DNA of 64,000 nt from Eudorina sp. 2006-703-Eu-15. Taxonomy: Eukaryota; Chlorophyta; Chlorophyceae; Chlamydomonadales; Volvocaceae. The stretch covers positions 1,765,570 through 1,829,569 of the forward strand of contig BDSI01000008.1 in NCBI GenBank assembly GCA_003117195.1, written 5' to 3'. Both the position numbers and the translations under genes were made by a program. The notes beneath the pieces are model-generated. The model had not been told where the DNA came from. It worked only from the letters and a program-made list of their open reading frames with translations, and did no database searches. Below are positions 60,382 through 64,000 of the stretch, piece after piece. Every line of letters begins with the position of its first letter. Positions within the stretch are counted from its first letter, which is position 1.

Positions 60382-63293
60382 GGGTGTGGGTGTGGGTGTG
60401 GGTGTGGGTGTGGGTGTGGGTGTGGGTGTGGGTGTGGGTGTGGGTGTGGGTGTGTGGTGTGGGTGTGGGTGTGGGTGTGGGTGTGGGTGTGGGTGTGGGT
60501 GTGGGTGTGGGTGTGGGTGTGGGTGTGGGTGTGGGTGTGGGTGTGGGTGTGGGTGTGGGTGTGGGTGTGGGTGTGGTGTGGGTGTGGGTGTGGGTGTGGG
60601 TGTGGGGGTGTGGGTGTGGGTGTGGGTGTGGGTGTGGGTGTGGGTGTGGGTGTGGGTGTGGGTGTGGGTGGGTGTGGGTGTGGGTGTGGGTGTGGGTGTG
60701 GGTGTGGGTGTGGGTGTGGGTGTGGGTGTGGGTGTGGGTGGGTGTGGGTGTGGGTGTGGGTGTGGGTGTGGGTGTGGGTGTGGGTGTGGTGTGGTGTGGG
60801 TGTGGGTGTGGGTGTGGGTGTGGTGTGGGGTGTGGGTGTGGGTGTGGGTGTGGGTGTGGGTGTGGTGTGGGTGTGGGTGTGGGTGTGGGTGTGGTGTGTG
60901 GGTGTGGGTGTGGGTGTGGTGTGGGTGTGGGTGTGGTGGGTGTGGGTGTGGGTGTGGTGTGGGTGTGGGTGTGGGTGTGGGTGTGGGTGTGGGTGTGGGT
61001 GTGGGTGTGGGTGTGGGTGTGGGTGTGGGTGTGGGTGTGGGTGTGGGTGTGGGTGTGGTGTGGGTGTGGGTGTGGGTGTGGGTGTGTGGGTGTGGGTGTG
61101 GGTGTGGGTGTGGGTGTGGTGTGGTGTGGTGTGGGTGTGGGTGTGTGGTGTGGGTGTGGTGTGGGTGTGGGTGTGGGTGTGGGGTGTGGGTGTGGGTGTG
61201 GGTGTGGTGTGGGTGTGGGTGGTGTGGGTGTGGGTGTGGGTGTGGTGTGGTGTGGGTGGGTGTGGTGTGGGTGTGGGTGGGGTGGTGGGTGTGGTGTGGT
61301 GTGGGTGTGGGTGTGGGTGTGGGTGTGGGTGGGGTGTGGGTGTGGTGTGGGTGTGGGTGTGGGTGTGGGTGTGGGTGTGGGTGTGGGTGTGGGTGTGGGT
61401 GTGGGGTGTGGGGTGTGGGTGTGTGGGTGTGGGTGTGGGTGTGGGTGTGGGTGTGTGGGTGTGGGTGTGGGTGTGTGGGTGTGTGGTGTGGGTGTGGGTG
61501 TGGGTGTGGGTGTGGGTGTGGGTGTGGGTGTGGTGTGGTGTGGGTGTGGGTGTGGGTGTGGGTGTGGGTGTGGGTGTGGGTGTGGTGTGGGTGTGGGTGT
61601 GGGTGTGGGTGTGGGTGTGGGTGTGGGTGTGGGGGTGTGGGTGTGGGTGTGGGTGTGGGTGTGGGTGTGGTGTGGGTGTGGGTGTGGGTGTGGGTGGGGT
61701 GTGGTGTGGTGTGGGTGTGGGTGTGGGTGTGGGTGTGGGTGTGGGTGTGGGTGTGGGTGTGGGTGTGGGTGTGGGTGTGGGTGTGGGTGTGGGTGTGGGT
61801 GTGGGTGTGGGTGTGGGTGTGGTGTGGGTGTGGGTGTGGGTGTGGGTGTGGGTGTGGGTGTGGGTGTGGTGTGGGTGTGGGTGTGGGTGTGGGTGTGGGT
61901 GTGGGTGTGGGTGTGGGTGTGGGTGTGGGTGTGGGTGTGGGTGTGGGTGTGGGTGTGGGTGTGGGTGTGGGTGTGGGTGTGGGTGTGGGTGTGGGTGTGG
62001 GTGTGGGTGTGTGGTGTGGGTGTGGGTGTGGGTGTGGGTGTGGGTGTGGGTGTGGGTGTGGGTGTGGGTGTGGGTGTGGGTGTGGGTGTGGGTGTGGGTG
62101 TGGTGTGGGTGTGGGTGTGGGTGTGGGTGTGGGTGTGGGTGTGGGTGTGGGTGGGGTGTGGGTGTGGGTGTGGGTGTGGGTGTGGGTGTGGGTGTGGGTG
62201 TGGGTGTGGGTGTGGGTGTGGGTGTGGGTGTGGGTGTGGGTGTGGGTGTGGGTGTGGGTGTGGGTGTGGGTGTGGGTGTGGGTGTGGGTGTGGGTGTGGG
62301 TGTGGGTGTGGGTGTGGGTGTGGGTGTGGGTGTGGGTGTGGGTGTGGGTGTGGGTGTGGGTGTGGGGTGGTGGGGTGTGGGTGTGGGTGTGGGTGTGGGT
62401 GTGGGTGTGGGTGTGGTGTGGGTGTGGGTGTGGGTGTGGGTGTGGGTGTGGGTGTGGGTGTGGGTGTGGGTGTGGGTGTGGGTGTGGGTGTGGGTGTGGG
62501 TGTGGGTGTGGGTGTGGGTGTGGGTGTGGGTGTGGGTGTGGGTGTGGGGTGTGGGTGTGGGTGTGGGTGTGGGTGTGGGTGTGGGTGTGGGTGTGGGGTG
62601 TGGGTGTGGGTGTGGGTGTGGGTGTGGGTGTGGGTGTGGGTGTGTGTGTGGGTGTGGGTGTGGGTGTGGGTGTGGGTGTGGGTGTGGGTGTGGGTGTGGG
62701 TGTGGGTGTGGGTGTGGGTGTGGGTGTGGGTGTGGGTGTGGGTGTGGGTGTGGGTGTGGGTGTGGGTGTGGGTGTGGGTGTGGTGTGGGTGTGGGTGTGG
62801 GTGTGGGTGTGGGTGTGGGTGTGGGTGTGGGTGTGGGTGTGGGTGTGGGTGTGGGTGTGGGTGGGGTGTGGGTGTGGGTGTGGGTGGGGGGGGGGGGGGG
62901 GGGTGGGTGTGGGTGTGGGTGTGGGTGTGGGTGTGGTGTGGGTGTGGGTGTGGGTGTGGGTGTGGGTGTGGGTGTGGGTGTGGGTGTGGGTGTGGGTGTG
63001 GGTGTGGGTGTGGGTGTGGTGTGGGTGTGGGTGTGGGTGTGGGTGTGGGTGTGGGTGTGGGTGTGGGTGTGGGTGTGGGTGTGGGTGTGGGTGTGGGTGT
63101 GGGTGTGGGTGTGGGTGTTGTGGTGTGGGTGTGGGTGTGGGGTGTGGGTGTGGGTGGGGTGTGGGTGTGGGGTGTGGGTGTGGGTGTGGGTGTGGGTGTG
63201 GGTGTGGGTGTGGGTGTGGGTGTGGGTGTGGGTGTGGGTGTGGGTGTGGGTGTGGGTGTGGGTGTGGGTGTGGGTGTGGGTGTGGGTGTGGGT
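60382..63293. repeat. 2.9-kb GGGTGT hexanucleotide array
   Basis: Almost pure tandem GGGTGT (ACACCC on the other strand), broken every few tens of units by single-hexamer variants that lose or gain 1-2 bases (tgtggtgtggg, tgtggggtgtg, gtgggtgggtg). Long frames on both strands (Cys/Gly, Trp/Val, Thr/Pro and His/Pro repeats) are by-products of the 6-bp period and not genes. The unit differs from the volvocine telomere repeat TTTTAGGG. The G-rich strand has runs of three Gs every six bases, so it can form G-quadruplexes. Confidence 0.98.
62886..62903 (+). repeat. 18-nt poly-G run inside the GGGTGT array
   Basis: An uninterrupted run of 18 Gs, unlike anything else in the array. It may be real slippage, or the place where reads or contigs were joined. 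Confidence 0.9.
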
Positions 63294-64000
63294 AACCGCA
63301 CCGGTTTACGCACTTTCCTTGGAATTTTGGAGGCTTTCTCGTCGAATGTAAGCAACGACGATGAGCCTCCATGGAGCAATGTGCTTGGCGTCGTCTCGAA
63401 GTTGCGACGCAACTTCGGGTACGTTGCCTGTCCGCACCGTGTGAATCGTTACATATCTGCCGGGCCGACACTGGCCGGGGGCGCTAACCCGCCCCATACG
63501 GGAGACCGCCGAAGCACTTTCCCCCGGATACGGGGGAAAGGGGCGTAAGGGGCCTCTGTCCCCTCGCTCTCAACCAAGGGCGCATGCCCGATCCCCGAGG
63601 ATCGGTGACCGCTGTGCCCCCTCAAGGGAGTGGGCGAAGGCCCATCCCGGGCGGTCTGCGCCTCGCAGTCCGCTGTTCAACCTCCTCAAGTCCTTGCAGC
63701 ACCCAGGGCGCGTTTCGGACCGTGTGTGTGACGTCTTCTTCCATTTTACGTTGCTTGAGGACTGCAGCCGCGAGCAGCTCACCGAACGCACAGCAGCAGC
63801 TTTCACCCTTGAGATGGGCGACGATGGCAAGCCATCGCCAGGAACGTACGCCTAGCGCCTGTTGGCACCCGCGTCCGACGCAGCTTGAGCCAGGTGCCCT
63901 TAACGGCCAGATCGTTGACCCCGCTGGCGTCGGCGCCAAAGGCGTCGTTCGCTTCGTAGCTGCTGATGGCTCGTCGGATCACCTCCTGTACAACGCCTCC
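63294..64000 (+). other. Right flank, possibly the start of another gene
   Basis: Two stretches read like protein. Frame 63601-63855 gives SDRVCDVFFHFTLLEDC, SREQLTERTAAAFTLEMG and a TAG. A second frame, open to the window edge, gives NGQIVDPAGVGAKGVVRFVA and SSDHLLYNAS. They could be neighbouring exons of a gene that continues to the right, with a short intron near 63.85-63.89 kb, or parts of a transposon polyprotein. No family recognised. Confidence 0.22.

Noticed and set aside
60382..63293. Interstitial telomere
   Set aside because: The unit GGGTGT is not the TTTTAGGG repeat expected for this group, and no subtelomeric signature was seen.
60282..63548. Several open frames of about 1000 codons on both strands
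   Set aside because: They arise from the six-base period of the GGGTGT array, which has no stop in most frames. Composition is two-residue repeats and no gene features flank them.

Overview
The window looks like nuclear DNA of a green alga of the Chlamydomonas/Volvox (volvocine) group. Genes are split by many short GT-AG introns. The proteins include the photosystem II subunit PsbQ, a plastid-targeted IspH, a plant-type CDKB, and a basal-body protein of the VFL1/LRRCC1 type, so the organism is both photosynthetic and flagellated. Serine/threonine receptor kinases with this ectodomain are also typical of volvocine algae. From memory, PSBQ, CDKB1 and HDR lie near each other on C. reinhardtii chromosome 8, which would make this a conserved syntenic block; I could not check that.

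Layout. 0-2.3 kb: little that I can assign. 2.3-3.7 kb: PSBQ (+, 6 exons). 4.2-7.0 kb: a decayed LINE with a second, 5'-truncated LINE inserted in it; target-site duplications are visible. 7.1-18.1 kb: ELP1, the Elongator scaffold (-, 18 exons). 18.4-20.1 kb: CDKB (+, 9 exons). 20.1-23.8 kb: no gene found. 23.85-34.4 kb: SF3B3, a U2 snRNP splicing factor (-, 19 exons). 34.7-37.1 kb: an Arg/Glu/Asp-repeat protein with a C-terminal PB1/AUX-IAA-like domain (+, 4 exons). 38.1-40.2 kb: HDR/IspH (-, 3 exons). 40.6-47.85 kb: VFL1/LRRCC1 (+, about 15 exons). 47.9-50.5 kb: no gene found. 50.5-56.8 kb: a TKL receptor-like kinase (-). 58.5-58.9 kb: an NSUN-type RNA methyltransferase remnant (-). 59.75-60.24 kb: a possible WD40 fragment (+). 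60.4-63.3 kb: a 2.9-kb array of GGGTGT hexamers. 63.3-64 kb: possible start of another gene.

The exon models of PSBQ, ELP1, CDKB, SF3B3, the PB1 gene, HDR and VFL1 were assembled by hand. Each gives an intact frame through all junctions with a length normal for its family. ELP1/CDKB, SF3B3/PB1 gene and HDR/VFL1 are three successive head-to-head pairs with 339-361 bp between start codons, so each pair probably shares a promoter region. The genes are mostly core eukaryotic functions (tRNA wobble modification, cell cycle, splicing, isoprenoid synthesis, basal-body placement, photosynthesis) and do not form a single pathway.

The most unusual things are the nested LINE with its junctions, recurrent GC-AG introns, the PB1/AUX-IAA-like domain in a chlorophyte, a microRNA-precursor-like foldback inside an ELP1 intron, the run of phase-0 modular coiled-coil exons in VFL1, and the long GGGTGT array.
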